Positions 29,016 through 38,304 of a stretch of 64,000 bases of DNA are shown piece by piece; the first letter of the stretch is position 1; each line of letters begins with the position of its first letter. The stretch comes from Marinobacter santoriniensis NKSG1 (GTDB lineage: Bacteria; Pseudomonadota; Gammaproteobacteria; Pseudomonadales; Oleiphilaceae). The stretch spans positions 62,001 to 126,000 of the forward strand of contig NZ_APAT01000016.1 in the NCBI RefSeq assembly GCF_000347775.1, read 5' to 3'. The notes beneath the pieces were generated by a model. The model was not told where the DNA came from. It did no database searches and worked only from the letters and a program-made list of their open reading frames with translations. The position numbers and the translations under genes were made by a program.

Positions 29016-30467
29016 TCAGGGCATCATCACATCCGGGATACCTGTTTTCGACAATTCGACAATGGATTGAGAGGATACATTCTGCCCCATCAGCGTCTTG
29101 ACGAGGAGTTTGTAGGAATCGAGATCGAAGGTCACCGACTGGCCACCCAGGCAGAGGTCATGCAGCTCGTTTTCATGGTGCACTGTCCCCACGTGAATCC
29201 AGTTGTACACCACCAGGATGTCGGTGCGCTCACGACGGGGGTTATGTTCGATGATGCCGACGGGGCCATCCCAGGGCCAGGTTCTCAGCCGCAGGCCATG
29301 GAACGCGATCTGCACCCTCAGGTTATACCGGGTGATATCTTCAAGCCCTTCGCAGGCCCCCTGGCAACGGCCAAGAGCCCGCTGAAAACAGGGCCCCTCA
29401 TGAGCCGGCTCCAGCCCGAGCAACCGGTTACAGAGGTCGTTTTTGGCAGCAATGCCACTGAGCGCCCGCTCCGCGTCCCGCTTGCTGCGGAACAGTCCGT
29501 AATAGTCTCCGAGCCGCCCGGGATCGATTTCCCGCACCAGGCGCGCCTGCAGGTAGCCCTGCGGATTGGCCACCAGTTCGATACTGACCAGGCTCTTTGC
29601 GGCCCGGGAGCGTCGATTGAACAGCGGTTTCAGTGATTTGATCTGCTTCAGCTCCAGCAAAAGTGCACCCAGCTCGCCGGCGGTTTCTGTCCACTCCACA
29701 CGGCGAAGACTCTCGGACATCCGGACCCCACGACTCGACTGGTGGTCTCCGGAAAAATGGGAGGCGACTCGCTGGGCAATGTTGGTGCTTTTGCCCACAT
29801 AGAGCAGCACATCGTTCTCTCCATAGAACCGGTAAACACCAGGAACGGATGGCAACTCCTTCATGATCTCCGGGGGCAGGTGCGACGGCACACTGGGCTT
29901 TTGCAGCAACGCCCCGATCGCCTGCTCCAGCCTTTCCTCGCCATGCTCCGCCAGACTGTGCTCGAAAAACGCCAGCATCGCCGCGACATCACCCATGGCC
30001 CGGTGGCGCTGAACTTTCGCCAGGCCGTGCCGGGCAATCAGGGCGTCCATGTTGTGACGGCGATGCTGGGGATACAGTCGCCGGGACAGCTTGACGGTGC
30101 ACAGTACCCGCGCCGAAAACGGACGCGACAGTCGCCGGAACTCAGACTTGATAAAGCCGTAATCGAATCGCGCATTGTGGGCGACGAACACACATCCCCG
30201 AAGTTGCTCTTCCAATTCGTCGGCGATCTCCGCAAACACCGGGGCCTGCGCCACCATCGCATTGTTGATGCCGGTAAGCTGCTCAATAAACGGCGAAATC
30301 CGGGTCTCCGGATTGATCAGCGTCTGCCACTCCCCCACCACCGTCCCGGCCTTCCAGAAACGGATACCAATTTCGGTAATGCGATCGCGGGCGGAGTTAC
30401 CGCCCGTAGTCTCAATATCCAGAAAAGCAAAGAGGAAATCGTTGAGGCATGTACTTTTGGAGGTCAT
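29016..30467 (-). CDS. DnaQ-like 3'-5' exonuclease fused to a GIY-YIG (Cho/UvrC-like) nuclease
   Basis: A 483-residue two-nuclease protein. Residues ~10-185 are a DEDDh exonuclease (D17 and E19 in LDIETTGG, VAHNARFDYGF, and HRAMGDVAAM with the H and D). Residues ~205-300 are a GIY-YIG domain (PGVYRFY, LLYVGKSTNIAQRVASHF) of the Cho/UvrC N-terminal type. A Cys-containing segment (CNRLLGLEPAHEGPCFQRALGRCQGACEG) follows as in Cho. This points to DNA repair, with incision and trimming in one polypeptide. It is divergent from the porin and 93 bp upstream of astC, not obviously linked to either. Confidence 0.85.
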   Translation of the reverse strand: MTSKSTCLNDFLFAFLDIETTGGNSARDRITEIGIRFWKAGTVVGEWQTLINPETRISPFIEQLTGINNAMVAQAPVFAEIADELEEQLRGCVFVAHNARFDYGFIKSEFRRLSRPFSARVLCTVKLSRRLYPQHRRHNMDALIARHGLAKVQRHRAMGDVAAMLAFFEHSLAEHGEERLEQAIGALLQKPSVPSHLPPEIMKELPSVPGVYRFYGENDVLLYVGKSTNIAQRVASHFSGDHQSSRGVRMSESLRRVEWTETAGELGALLLELKQIKSLKPLFNRRSRAAKSLVSIELVANPQGYLQARLVREIDPGRLGDYYGLFRSKRDAERALSGIAAKNDLCNRLLGLEPAHEGPCFQRALGRCQGACEGLEDITRYNLRVQIAFHGLRLRTWPWDGPVGIIEHNPRRERTDILVVYNWIHVGTVHHENELHDLCLGGQSVTFDLDSYKLLVKTLMGQNVSSQSIVELSKTGIPDVMMP

Positions 30468-30627
30468 AAGACAGGATTACGTTGCAAGGTCAACTGCAGA
30501 TGTCTGTATAACAACGAAATCTGCCTATAGACATTGGTCTAAATAAACTGCAATTTTATTTGAATTGTCACAGATTCGTAACTACCTTGTTTCTGGGTCC
30601 AACAACAAAAAGTGTGTGGAGACAACA

Positions 30628-31755
30628 ATGCAAAGTAACAAACTAAGAATTGCAATTCGTGCGACGGCAGCAGCGGCAGTGATGGGCGTTGCCTCTCAAG
30701 CCAGCGCCGTTTCCCTTAACGTGGGTGACGACGTCGAAGCAAGCCTCTACGGCTATGCTCGCCTGAACATGAGCTATGATTTGAACGACAACCGCGCTGT
30801 ATCCACTCGCGCCGGTTCTTTCACGCCAGCTAACCAAGACATCGAAGGCCACTTTGGCGCAGATGTGCAACAGAGCCGTGTTGGTATCAAGGTAACTCAC
30901 GCGTCCGGCGTAATGGTCAATATTGAAGGCGACTTCCGTGGCTCTGGAAACGGTGCTGGGAGCCTTCGTATGCGCCACGCCTACGGTACCTACCAGGGTT
31001 TCCTGGCTGGCCGCACCTGGTCCAACTATGTCAGCTTTGTAGGCAACACCCCGACATTGGATTTCGACAGCTTGGCTGGCACAGCAGGTAGCCAGGATCG
31101 TACTGAGCAGATCCGCTACACTACCGGTCCTCTGTCGTTCTCTCTGGAAGATCCAAGCTCTCAGAGCATCATTGGCGGAACTGGAAGAACTTCTGCCCCC
31201 GCTTTGACAGCACGCCTTCAGGATTCTGCAGACGCTCTTTCATACTCAGCGGCAGCGCTGGTCAGCCAAGTCACATCCGATGATGGCACCAACGATGACA
31301 GCGCTATGGGCTACGCCGTATTCGGTGCAGCCAAAATGAAACTGAGCGACATGATTTCTGTACAAGGCGCTCTGAACTACACTGACGGTGCAAGCGGCTA
31401 TCTGTGGCGCTCCGGGAGCAACTACTACGGTCCTAGCGCTTACATGGACGGCAACAACATTGAAACCATCGCTGGCTATGGCGGATCGGTCGGCGTAAGT
31501 CTGAGCCTTGGTGGTGGCCGGAGTGTAAACCTCGGCTACGGCATGACCAAGCTGGATTTGGACAATGCGTTCGACGCTGGCGCAGTTACCAACGCTGATC
31601 CAGAAACCAACCAGAACGTTATGCTGAATTACATGTGGACGCCGGTGAAAAGTGTCATGATGGGCGTTGAATACGCCTATTTCGACCAAGAGACCTACGG
31701 CGGCACATCAAGTGATGCAAACCGCCTGATGTTCGCTGCGCAGTACAACTTCTAA
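30628..31755 (+). CDS. Outer membrane porin
   Basis: A 375-residue Gram-negative porin. A signal peptide (AATAAAAVMGVASQASA) precedes VEASLYGYARLNMSYDLND, and the protein ends in the OMP-type strand RLMFAAQYNF with a terminal Phe. Repeating amphipathic strands with acidic loops fit a 16-strand barrel. I use the ATG at 30628, preceded by TGGAGA, which gives an immediate signal peptide; a start at 30565 does not. Codon choice is less GC-rich than in neighbours, consistent with high expression or fast divergence. Terminator-like hairpins follow. Confidence 0.9.
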   Translation: MQSNKLRIAIRATAAAAVMGVASQASAVSLNVGDDVEASLYGYARLNMSYDLNDNRAVSTRAGSFTPANQDIEGHFGADVQQSRVGIKVTHASGVMVNIEGDFRGSGNGAGSLRMRHAYGTYQGFLAGRTWSNYVSFVGNTPTLDFDSLAGTAGSQDRTEQIRYTTGPLSFSLEDPSSQSIIGGTGRTSAPALTARLQDSADALSYSAAALVSQVTSDDGTNDDSAMGYAVFGAAKMKLSDMISVQGALNYTDGASGYLWRSGSNYYGPSAYMDGNNIETIAGYGGSVGVSLSLGGGRSVNLGYGMTKLDLDNAFDAGAVTNADPETNQNVMLNYMWTPVKSVMMGVEYAYFDQETYGGTSSDANRLMFAAQYNF

Positions 31756-31773
31756 TCCTTCCTGTTAGAAGTT
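31747..31773 (+). promoter_or_regulatory. Hairpin over the porin stop codon
   Basis: AACTTCTAA and TTAGAAGTT are perfect 9-bp arms around a 9-nt loop; the TAA stop lies in the left arm. It probably protects the 3' end of an abundant mRNA. Confidence 0.45.
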
Positions 31774-31785
31774 AACTCAGCAGAT

Positions 31786-31810
31786 ACCCCGGCTCCGGCC
31801 GGGGTGTTTG
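31786..31810 (+). terminator. Porin terminator
   Basis: ACCCCGGC-TCCG-GCCGGGGT followed by a short T-rich stretch (GTTTGCGTTT), 31 bp after the porin stop. Confidence 0.65.
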
Positions 31811-31820
31811 CGTTTATGGC

Positions 31821-33074
31821 CTACTCACCGGCCCGCAGGCGGGTCCTCATTCCCCGGGTAGCCATCACTCCAAGCACTTCCACCAGCGACAACACACCTC
31901 GATCGTGTTTCCTGGGCTTCTTGCCTCTGGCAATGCGACCGATCTGACGCGCGTACCAGCTGACCTCCATCAGGGCCAGATCATCGACCATACGAATGCC
32001 GGTCCGAATCGGCCGGACGGCACTCACAACCGGCTCCCCACCGAGAATACGAAGCGGCAGATCAGGCTCTACCACCAGAGGTCGCGCCAGTCCGACCAGA
32101 TCGGTTGCACCGGACTCCAATGCCTGTGCCATCCCTTCTGCCGTGCGAAAGCCGCCCGTCACCATCAATGGCACAGCCACACGAGCCCGGACCTGCTCCG
32201 CGAAGGCCAGGAAATACGCCTCCCGTGCGCGGGTACTCTCTTTCACCCGGCCCGAGTCACCGCCTTTCGCCATCGCCGGGTTCTCGTAGTTGCCACCAGA
32301 AATTTCCACCAGATCGATGCCTTCCGACGCCAGCGAGTCGATGACCGCCAGCGACTCCTCCTCGGTGAAGCCGCCACGCTGGAAGTCCGCCGAATTCAGC
32401 TTGATCCCCACATTAAAATCGGGCCCACAGGCTTCCCGGATGGCCCGATAGACCGCCAGCACAAACCGGCGACGCTTCTCGGCGGATCCGCCCCACTCAT
32501 CCGTTCGCTGATTGTGGTGCGGCGAAAGAAACTGACTCACCAGGTAGCCGTGGGCACCGTGGATCTGAACCCCGTCAAACCCGGCCTTCTTCGCCACCGC
32601 AGCACCTCGGGCAAAGCGCTCGACTATGTCCTCAATCTCCGCCGGGGTGAGTTCGCGAGGCGTCGCAAACATGCCCTGAAGCTCCTTGCGGAACGGAATA
32701 GCACTCGGGGAAACCGGATCCGGGTTCAGCATCCGCGGGCTCTGCTTGCCCGGATGATTCAGCTGCACCCAGATCTGACCACCGCCAACCTTTCCGGCCT
32801 CCGCCCAGGCAGTCAGCAACCCAAGATCCGACTCATCCTCCACCACCACATTCTGCGGTTCACCAATGTGCTTACGGTCGATCATGACATTTCCCGTGAT
32901 CGACAGGCCGGCGCCTCCCTCTGCCCAGGCCCGGTAAAGCCTTACCAGCGACCTGGTGGGGTGATTATCGATCGTCCCGAGCGTCTCGCTCATGGCGGAT
33001 TTGGCAAAGCGGTTGGGAATAACGGAACCGTTGGGGAGCGTGAGCGGCTGGGAGAGAATTTCTGCGGGTTTCAT
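31821..33074 (-). CDS. NADH:flavin oxidoreductase / old yellow enzyme family
   Basis: A 417-residue FMN-dependent OYE-like TIM barrel. It shows LTLPNGSVIPNRFAKSAMSE at the start, VQIHGAHGYLVSQFLSPHHNQRTDEWGGS with the His/Asn pair and substrate tyrosine region, and MVTGGFRTAEGM plus LVGLARPLV for FMN phosphate binding. It reduces activated alkenes using NAD(P)H; the substrate is unknown. The ATG at 33074 has GAGG upstream; the longer frame to 33287 would read into the structured repeat. A C-terminal extension (about 50 residues, basic) follows the barrel. Confidence 0.88.
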   Translation of the reverse strand: MKPAEILSQPLTLPNGSVIPNRFAKSAMSETLGTIDNHPTRSLVRLYRAWAEGGAGLSITGNVMIDRKHIGEPQNVVVEDESDLGLLTAWAEAGKVGGGQIWVQLNHPGKQSPRMLNPDPVSPSAIPFRKELQGMFATPRELTPAEIEDIVERFARGAAVAKKAGFDGVQIHGAHGYLVSQFLSPHHNQRTDEWGGSAEKRRRFVLAVYRAIREACGPDFNVGIKLNSADFQRGGFTEEESLAVIDSLASEGIDLVEISGGNYENPAMAKGGDSGRVKESTRAREAYFLAFAEQVRARVAVPLMVTGGFRTAEGMAQALESGATDLVGLARPLVVEPDLPLRILGGEPVVSAVRPIRTGIRMVDDLALMEVSWYARQIGRIARGKKPRKHDRGVLSLVEVLGVMATRGMRTRLRAGE

Positions 33075-33164
33075 GGTGGCCTCAATAATGTCGGATAACT
33101 CCATGAGGCTGATAGTGCGTTCCTCCGCATCGGGAGGCATTGGCTCAACCGACGTCAGAACGGC

Positions 33165-33272
33165 GAGAGGCGAGGCATGCAATTCAGGACTGTTGAGGGC
33201 CATGGACGGCCCGAAACAAGCGCACATGGATGTGCTCGTAGCGTGTCCTGAATTGCGTGTCCCGCCTCTCGA
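33165..33272 (-). repeat. Structured palindromic element, copy 2 (108 bp)
   Basis: Imperfect 27-bp outer arms (33165-33191 and 33246-33272) enclose a 54-nt core. On the minus strand the core has the same GCACAT-CC-ATGTGC hairpin as copy 1, and a GGGCC-GTCCAT-GGCCC hairpin where copy 1 has GCGAAGCC/GGCTTCGC. The outer arms have no similarity to copy 1. It begins 43 bp after the aceF stop, in the same orientation relative to aceF as copy 1 has to aotM. Confidence 0.78.
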
Positions 33273-33315
33273 CGCCCCACAACTCAAAGGCTGGGAGCGG
33301 GTTCAGCGACCACTG

Positions 33316-34971
33316 TTAAAGCAGCAGAGTCCGAATATCCCCCAGCAGCTGAGTCAGCAGGTTGGTAAACCGGGCCGCATCGGCACCGTTCACTGCCCGG
33401 TGATCATAGGACAGCGACAGCGGCAACATCAGTCGTGGCTGGAAGTCGCTGCCGTCCCAGACCGGCTTCATCGCCGCCTTGGACACACCCAGGATCGCCA
33501 CCTCCGGCGTATTCACGATCGGCGTGAAAGCCGTACCGCCAATACCACCCAGACTGGTAATCGTGAAGCAGGCGCCCTGCATTTCGGCAGGCTTGAGCTG
33601 CTTGTCCCGGGCCTTCTGTGCCAGCTCGGCGCTCTCCGCCGCCAGCTCCCAGAGACCCTTCTGATCGACATCCCGGATCACCGGCACCATCAGACCATTG
33701 GGCGTATCCACTGCAATACCGATGTGGATGTATTTCTTGCGCACCACTTCCTTGCGCTCCATGTCCAGCGACACGTTGAACTGGGGAAGTTCGGCAAGCG
33801 CTGCCGCACAGGCCTTCAGCAGGAAAGGAAGCGGCGTCATCTTCACACCCTTCTTCTCGCCCGCCGTCTTCTGCGCCTTGCGGAAGCTCTCCATCTCGGT
33901 AATGTCGGCTTCATCGAACTGGGTGACGTGGGGCACGTTCAGCCAGCTGCGCTGCATGTTGGTGGCGGTGGCCGACATCATGCGGGACATCGACTCGCGC
34001 TCCACCTCACCGAACTGGCTGAAGTCCGGCAACTTCACACCGGGGATACCCGAACCTGTCGCAACGCCACCGCCCTGCTGCGCCTGCTGGAGCTGGCTCT
34101 TCACATAGGCGTGCACGTCGTCCTTGAGAATCCGGCCCTTGGGACCACTGCCCTTCACCCGGGTCAGATCCGCACCCAGTTCGCGGGCGAGCTTGCGCAC
34201 TGCCGGGCCGGCATGCACTTTCGTGCCCGGACTGGGCGGCTCGTAGGTCGAACCCTGGGGTTGCGGCGCCTCCGATTTCTCAGGTTTGGCACCCGATCCG
34301 CCTTCGGATTTTGACTCTTTCTTCGGCGCGGGCTCGGAAGACGCTTCCTCCTCCTCGTCACCGCCCTCATCCTCGACGGTCATTTCGAGCAGGTCGTCGC
34401 CCTCGGAAAGCTTGTCACCCTCTTTTACGAGAATCTTTTCGATCTTGCCGGCGTAGGGTGACGGTACCTCCAGCGTGGCCTTGTCAGATTCCACGGTGAC
34501 GAGTCCGTCCTCAACCTCGACGGTATCCCCCTCGGAAACGTTGATTTCGATCACCGGCACATTGTCGAAGCCATCCAGCGAGGGAACCTTCACGGTCTCC
34601 TTGCGGCTGCCGCCAGATTTTTTCTTCGGCGCCGATTGCTTCTCTTCGGCCTCCGCTTCTGGCGTCTCGTCCGATTGCTCCTCTTTTTCCTCCTGCTGAG
34701 GCTCCTCCTGGTCGTCGGATCCGCCAGACTCACCGGACGCCTCGATCATGCCAACGACATCGCCCTCCTTGACCTTGTCGCCGACCTTGACCGTTACCTT
34801 GGTGATCTTGCCGGCAACCGGCGCCGGCAGCTCGACGGAGGCCTTGTCGGACTCCACGGTGAGGATCGGATCTTCCATCTCAACGGAATCGCCAGCACTG
34901 ACGATAACCTCAATAACCTCGACCTCGTCTGCACCGCCGAGATCGGGAACCTTGATTTCCTGTTCACTCAT
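33316..34971 (-). CDS. aceF: Pyruvate dehydrogenase E2 (dihydrolipoyl acetyltransferase)
   Basis: A 551-residue E2 with two lipoyl domains (lipoyl lysines K43 in ESDKASVE and K164 in ESDKATLE) joined by acidic and Ala/Pro-poor linkers. A peripheral-subunit binding domain (AGPAVRKLARELGADLTRVKGSGPKGRILKDDV, ~254-286) and the catalytic core follow. The catalytic motif is DHRAVNG (H524, N528) instead of HxxxDG; the Asn is also found in the Azotobacter E2p type. The ATG at 34971 (MSEQEIKVPD) follows aceE by 10 bp; an upstream frame would overlap aceE. No lpd gene is adjacent. Confidence 0.95.
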   Translation of the reverse strand: MSEQEIKVPDLGGADEVEVIEVIVSAGDSVEMEDPILTVESDKASVELPAPVAGKITKVTVKVGDKVKEGDVVGMIEASGESGGSDDQEEPQQEEKEEQSDETPEAEAEEKQSAPKKKSGGSRKETVKVPSLDGFDNVPVIEINVSEGDTVEVEDGLVTVESDKATLEVPSPYAGKIEKILVKEGDKLSEGDDLLEMTVEDEGGDEEEEASSEPAPKKESKSEGGSGAKPEKSEAPQPQGSTYEPPSPGTKVHAGPAVRKLARELGADLTRVKGSGPKGRILKDDVHAYVKSQLQQAQQGGGVATGSGIPGVKLPDFSQFGEVERESMSRMMSATATNMQRSWLNVPHVTQFDEADITEMESFRKAQKTAGEKKGVKMTPLPFLLKACAAALAELPQFNVSLDMERKEVVRKKYIHIGIAVDTPNGLMVPVIRDVDQKGLWELAAESAELAQKARDKQLKPAEMQGACFTITSLGGIGGTAFTPIVNTPEVAILGVSKAAMKPVWDGSDFQPRLMLPLSLSYDHRAVNGADAARFTNLLTQLLGDIRTLLL

Positions 34972-34981
34972 GGCGGTCTCC

Positions 34982-37645
34982 TTAGCTCTGCACCGGGTTC
35001 GTTTTGTTGCGATCGATTCCGTACTTGCGCATGGCCTCGAGAACCTGGTCCTGCTTGATCTCGCCATCTTTTGCCAGAGCCGCCAGAGCGGTTACTGCCA
35101 CATAGTAACGATCCACCTCGAAGAAGTTACGCAACTTCTCCCGGGTATCGCTTCGTCCGAAGCCGTCCGTGCCCAGCGTCATGAACGTCTTGGGAATAAA
35201 GGCACGCAATTGCTCGGAATGCAGCTTGATGTAATCGGTGGACGATACCACCGGCCCCTGCTGCTTCTCGAGCATCTGGGTCACGTAGGCCTTTTTCGGT
35301 TTGTCATCCGGGTGCAGGTGATTCCAGCGTTCCACATGCTGACCGTCCCGGGCCAGCTCGTTGTAACTGGTGACACTCCAGACATCCGAGGCCACGCCCC
35401 AATCGTCCTTGAGCAGCTGGGCTGCCGCACGGACTTCGTTGAGAATGGCGCCAGAACCCAGCAACTGAACCCTCGGCGTTTTCTTCCGGCCTTTGGTTTC
35501 GACCGACTCGAACTGGTACATACCCTTGATGATGCCGTCCTCGCAGTCTTTCGGCATGGCGGGCTGTTCGTAGTTCTCGTTCTCGATGGTCAGGTAGTAG
35601 TAGACGTTCTGATTGTCTTCGAACATCTCCTTCATACCGTGGCGAATGACCACCGCCATCTCATAGGCGTAGGCCGGGTCGTAGGCCTTGCAGTTGGGAA
35701 TGGTATTGGCCAGCACGTGGCTGTGACCGTCCTGATGCTGGAGACCTTCGCCATTCAGGGTGGTACGTCCGGCCGTACCGCCGATCAGGAAGCCCCGGGC
35801 CTGCATGTCGCCCGATGCCCACGCCAGGTCGCCGACACGCTGGAAACCGAACATGGAGTAGAACACATAGAACGGAATCAGCGGGAAGTTGTTGGTGCTG
35901 TAGGAAGTCGCGGCTGCCATCCAGGTCGCCATGGCACCGTCTTCGTTGATGCCTTCCTGAAGGATCTGGCCTTTCTTGTCCTCCCGGTAATACATGATCT
36001 GGTCACGATCCTGGGGCACATACTTCTGCCCCTCGGAGGTGTAGATACCCAGCTGACGGAACATCCCCTCCATACCGAAGGTTCTGGCTTCATCGGGCAC
36101 AATGGGAACAACCCGCTTGCCGATCCGCTTATCCTTCACCAGGGCGCTGAGGATCCGGACGAACCCCATGGTCGTGGAAATCTCACGGCCATCGGAACCC
36201 TCCAGGACCTGCTTGAAGATATCCAGATCCGGAATCTGCAGAGGCTGGCAGTCCTTGATCCGCTTGGGATAGAAGCCGCCCAGGTCCTGACGCCGTTTTT
36301 TCATGTACACCAGCTCTGGGCTGTCCGGTGCCGGCCGATAGTAGGGCACCTCTTCCAGTTCGTCGTCCTTGAGGGGCACGCCGAACCGATCCCGGAACGC
36401 CTTTAGCGTGTCGATATCGAGCTTTTTCAGGGAGTGCGCCGTATTCTGCGCCTCGCCGGCCGCACCGAAGCCATAGCCCTTGATGGTGTGGGCAAGAATG
36501 ACCGTCGGCTTGCCATTGGCCTGGTTCACGGCCTTGTGGTAAGCGGCGTACACCTTGTAGGGGTCATGGCCACCCCGGTTCAGCTTGCTGATGTCGTCGT
36601 CAGACAGGTTTTCAACCAGCTTGGACAACTCCGGGTATCGCCCGAAGAATTCCTTACGGGTGTAGGCCGGGCCTTTGAACGTCAGGTTCTGGAGTTCCCC
36701 GTCACACAGTTCGTCCATCGTGCGCTGCATGATGCCGTCTTCGTCTTTCTCGAACAGCGGGTCCCACATCCGGCCCCAGACGACCTTGATGACGTTCCAG
36801 CCGGCGCCCCGGAACACACCTTCGAGCTCCTGAACGATCTTGCCATTGCCTCGAACCGGGCCATCGAGCCGCTGCAGGTTGCAGTTGACCACAAAAATGA
36901 GGTTGTCGAGGTTTTCCCGGCCGGCCTTGGAGATCGAGCCGAGGGTTTCCGGCTCATCGCACTCGCCGTCGCCGACAAAGGCCCAGACCTTGCGACCGTC
37001 CATGTCAATGAGTTCCCGACTGTGCAGGTACTTCATGACATGCGCCTGGTAGATGGCCTGAATCGGCCCGAGGCCCATGGAGACCGTGGGGAACTGCCAG
37101 TAATCCGGCATCAGCCAGGGGTGCGGGTAGGACGACAAGCCACCGCTATCGACCTCTTCCCGGTATTTATCCAGCTGCTCCTCGGTGAACCGGCCCTCCA
37201 GGAAGGAGCGGGCGTAAATACCCGGCGCAGCATGGCCCTGGAAATACACCAGATCCGACTCACGCTTTTCGTCGCCACCGTGGAAGAAATAGTTGAATCC
37301 CACATCGTAAAGAGTGGCGGCCGAGGAGAAGGTGGAGATGTGCCCGCCGAGGTCACCGGGGCGCTTGTTCGCCCGGACAACCATCGCCATCGCGTTCCAG
37401 CGGATCAGCGAGCGGATACGACGCTCCATGAACAGGTCACCCGGCATCCGGGTTTCCTGGGTCACCGGAATGGTATTCCTGAAAGGCGTGGTAATGGAAT
37501 AAGGCAGTTCCGTGCCATCGCGACTGGCGCGCTCGGAGAGTCGCTCCAGAATGTATTTGGCCCGGTCCACGCCTTCGTTCTCGATCAGAGACTCAAGCGC
37601 ATCAAGCCATTCACTGGTTTCAATGGGATCATCGTCCTGGTACAT
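34982..37645 (-). CDS. aceE: Pyruvate dehydrogenase E1, homodimeric type
   Basis: An 887-residue thiamine-diphosphate E1, the same length as the E. coli protein. The ThDP motif is [15 protein letters not shown] with VVNCN downstream, and [18 protein letters not shown] ([21 protein letters not shown]) segments match AceE. It decarboxylates pyruvate and acetylates E2. The ATG at 37645 (MYQDDD) has GGAGGG just upstream; a TTG one codon earlier is less likely. It is the first gene of aceE-aceF. Confidence 0.96.
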   Translation of the reverse strand: MYQDDDPIETSEWLDALESLIENEGVDRAKYILERLSERASRDGTELPYSITTPFRNTIPVTQETRMPGDLFMERRIRSLIRWNAMAMVVRANKRPGDLGGHISTFSSAATLYDVGFNYFFHGGDEKRESDLVYFQGHAAPGIYARSFLEGRFTEEQLDKYREEVDSGGLSSYPHPWLMPDYWQFPTVSMGLGPIQAIYQAHVMKYLHSRELIDMDGRKVWAFVGDGECDEPETLGSISKAGRENLDNLIFVVNCNLQRLDGPVRGNGKIVQELEGVFRGAGWNVIKVVWGRMWDPLFEKDEDGIMQRTMDELCDGELQNLTFKGPAYTRKEFFGRYPELSKLVENLSDDDISKLNRGGHDPYKVYAAYHKAVNQANGKPTVILAHTIKGYGFGAAGEAQNTAHSLKKLDIDTLKAFRDRFGVPLKDDELEEVPYYRPAPDSPELVYMKKRRQDLGGFYPKRIKDCQPLQIPDLDIFKQVLEGSDGREISTTMGFVRILSALVKDKRIGKRVVPIVPDEARTFGMEGMFRQLGIYTSEGQKYVPQDRDQIMYYREDKKGQILQEGINEDGAMATWMAAATSYSTNNFPLIPFYVFYSMFGFQRVGDLAWASGDMQARGFLIGGTAGRTTLNGEGLQHQDGHSHVLANTIPNCKAYDPAYAYEMAVVIRHGMKEMFEDNQNVYYYLTIENENYEQPAMPKDCEDGIIKGMYQFESVETKGRKKTPRVQLLGSGAILNEVRAAAQLLKDDWGVASDVWSVTSYNELARDGQHVERWNHLHPDDKPKKAYVTQMLEKQQGPVVSSTDYIKLHSEQLRAFIPKTFMTLGTDGFGRSDTREKLRNFFEVDRYYVAVTALAALAKDGEIKQDQVLEAMRKYGIDRNKTNPVQS

Positions 37646-38304
37646 CAAACCCTCCCCTTGGCATCAAAAGGTGCAGCGCGGGCCACGATCAGCGGCCACT
37701 GCGCGGTGCGGTGTCGATAAACTGCGTAACCTGCAGAGTGTTGTTATGGGTGTATCAGCCTGATAGCGGTACTGCCGTCCAGTACCCGGAACTTCCATCA
37801 AGCATAGAACAGCTTTCACAGTTTTCCTGCTGAGCCGGCGTACGGTAACGGGCTTTTGACCTCCGTGTGCGCGGACAGCGGACTGTACGTTGCAACGCAA
37901 CGTTATTTTCGTATTTTTACTACCTTTTAAGTCACTTCAACAACCGATTGACCCGATATCGGCCGTTTTTACGGCATTCTTTTCGGTTAGTTACGCAAGA
38001 ATGACCTTTTTCGGACCATCAGACAACCAGGCTCAGACGAAGGTCTTAATGCATAACAAACGACTGAATGCATAGCACCTCTAAATGCTTCATCTGCAGG
38101 AGAATATTTTCACATGGAATTTAAGCCTTTATTTTCAGTTATTTATCAGTCTATCCAACCTTTATCCGACCCAGCCATCGTCGACTTTTTAATTAGACCT
38201 GAAAATAAATTTCCTTTTATGTATACTGCGCTGCCCGATTTTTAACCAAAGAAAAGTGGTCAGACCACTTTTCCCACAGTCCGACACACGACAGAGGGCG
38301 ATCT
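37646..38304. other. 659-bp divergent intergenic region, aceE / kamA-like gene
   Basis: No supported gene. It holds a palindrome ACGTTGC-AAC-GCAACGT (37887-37903), an AT-rich stretch from about 37900 to 38250 that should contain the promoters, a possible -10 TATACT (38222-38227) for the kamA-like gene, and a FadR-type operator (38251-38273). Hydrophobic short ORFs within it lack ribosome binding sites. Confidence 0.6.
38251..38273. promoter_or_regulatory. FadR/GntR-type operator upstream of the kamA-like gene
   Basis: GAAAAGTGGTC and GACCACTTTTC are perfect 11-bp arms about a central A. The core TGGTCAGACCA is the same as in the two operators at glcC. It lies just downstream of the candidate -10 and 32 bp before the ATG, a repressor position. 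Confidence 0.75.

Noticed and set aside
33327..33410. Asn in place of Asp in the AceF HxxxDG motif as an inactivating change
   Set aside because: The same His/Asn pair is found in the active Azotobacter E2p type, so it is a normal variant.
34748..36406. 552-residue open frame on plus
   Set aside because: Antisense to aceF/aceE, which are certain genes; no recognisable protein.
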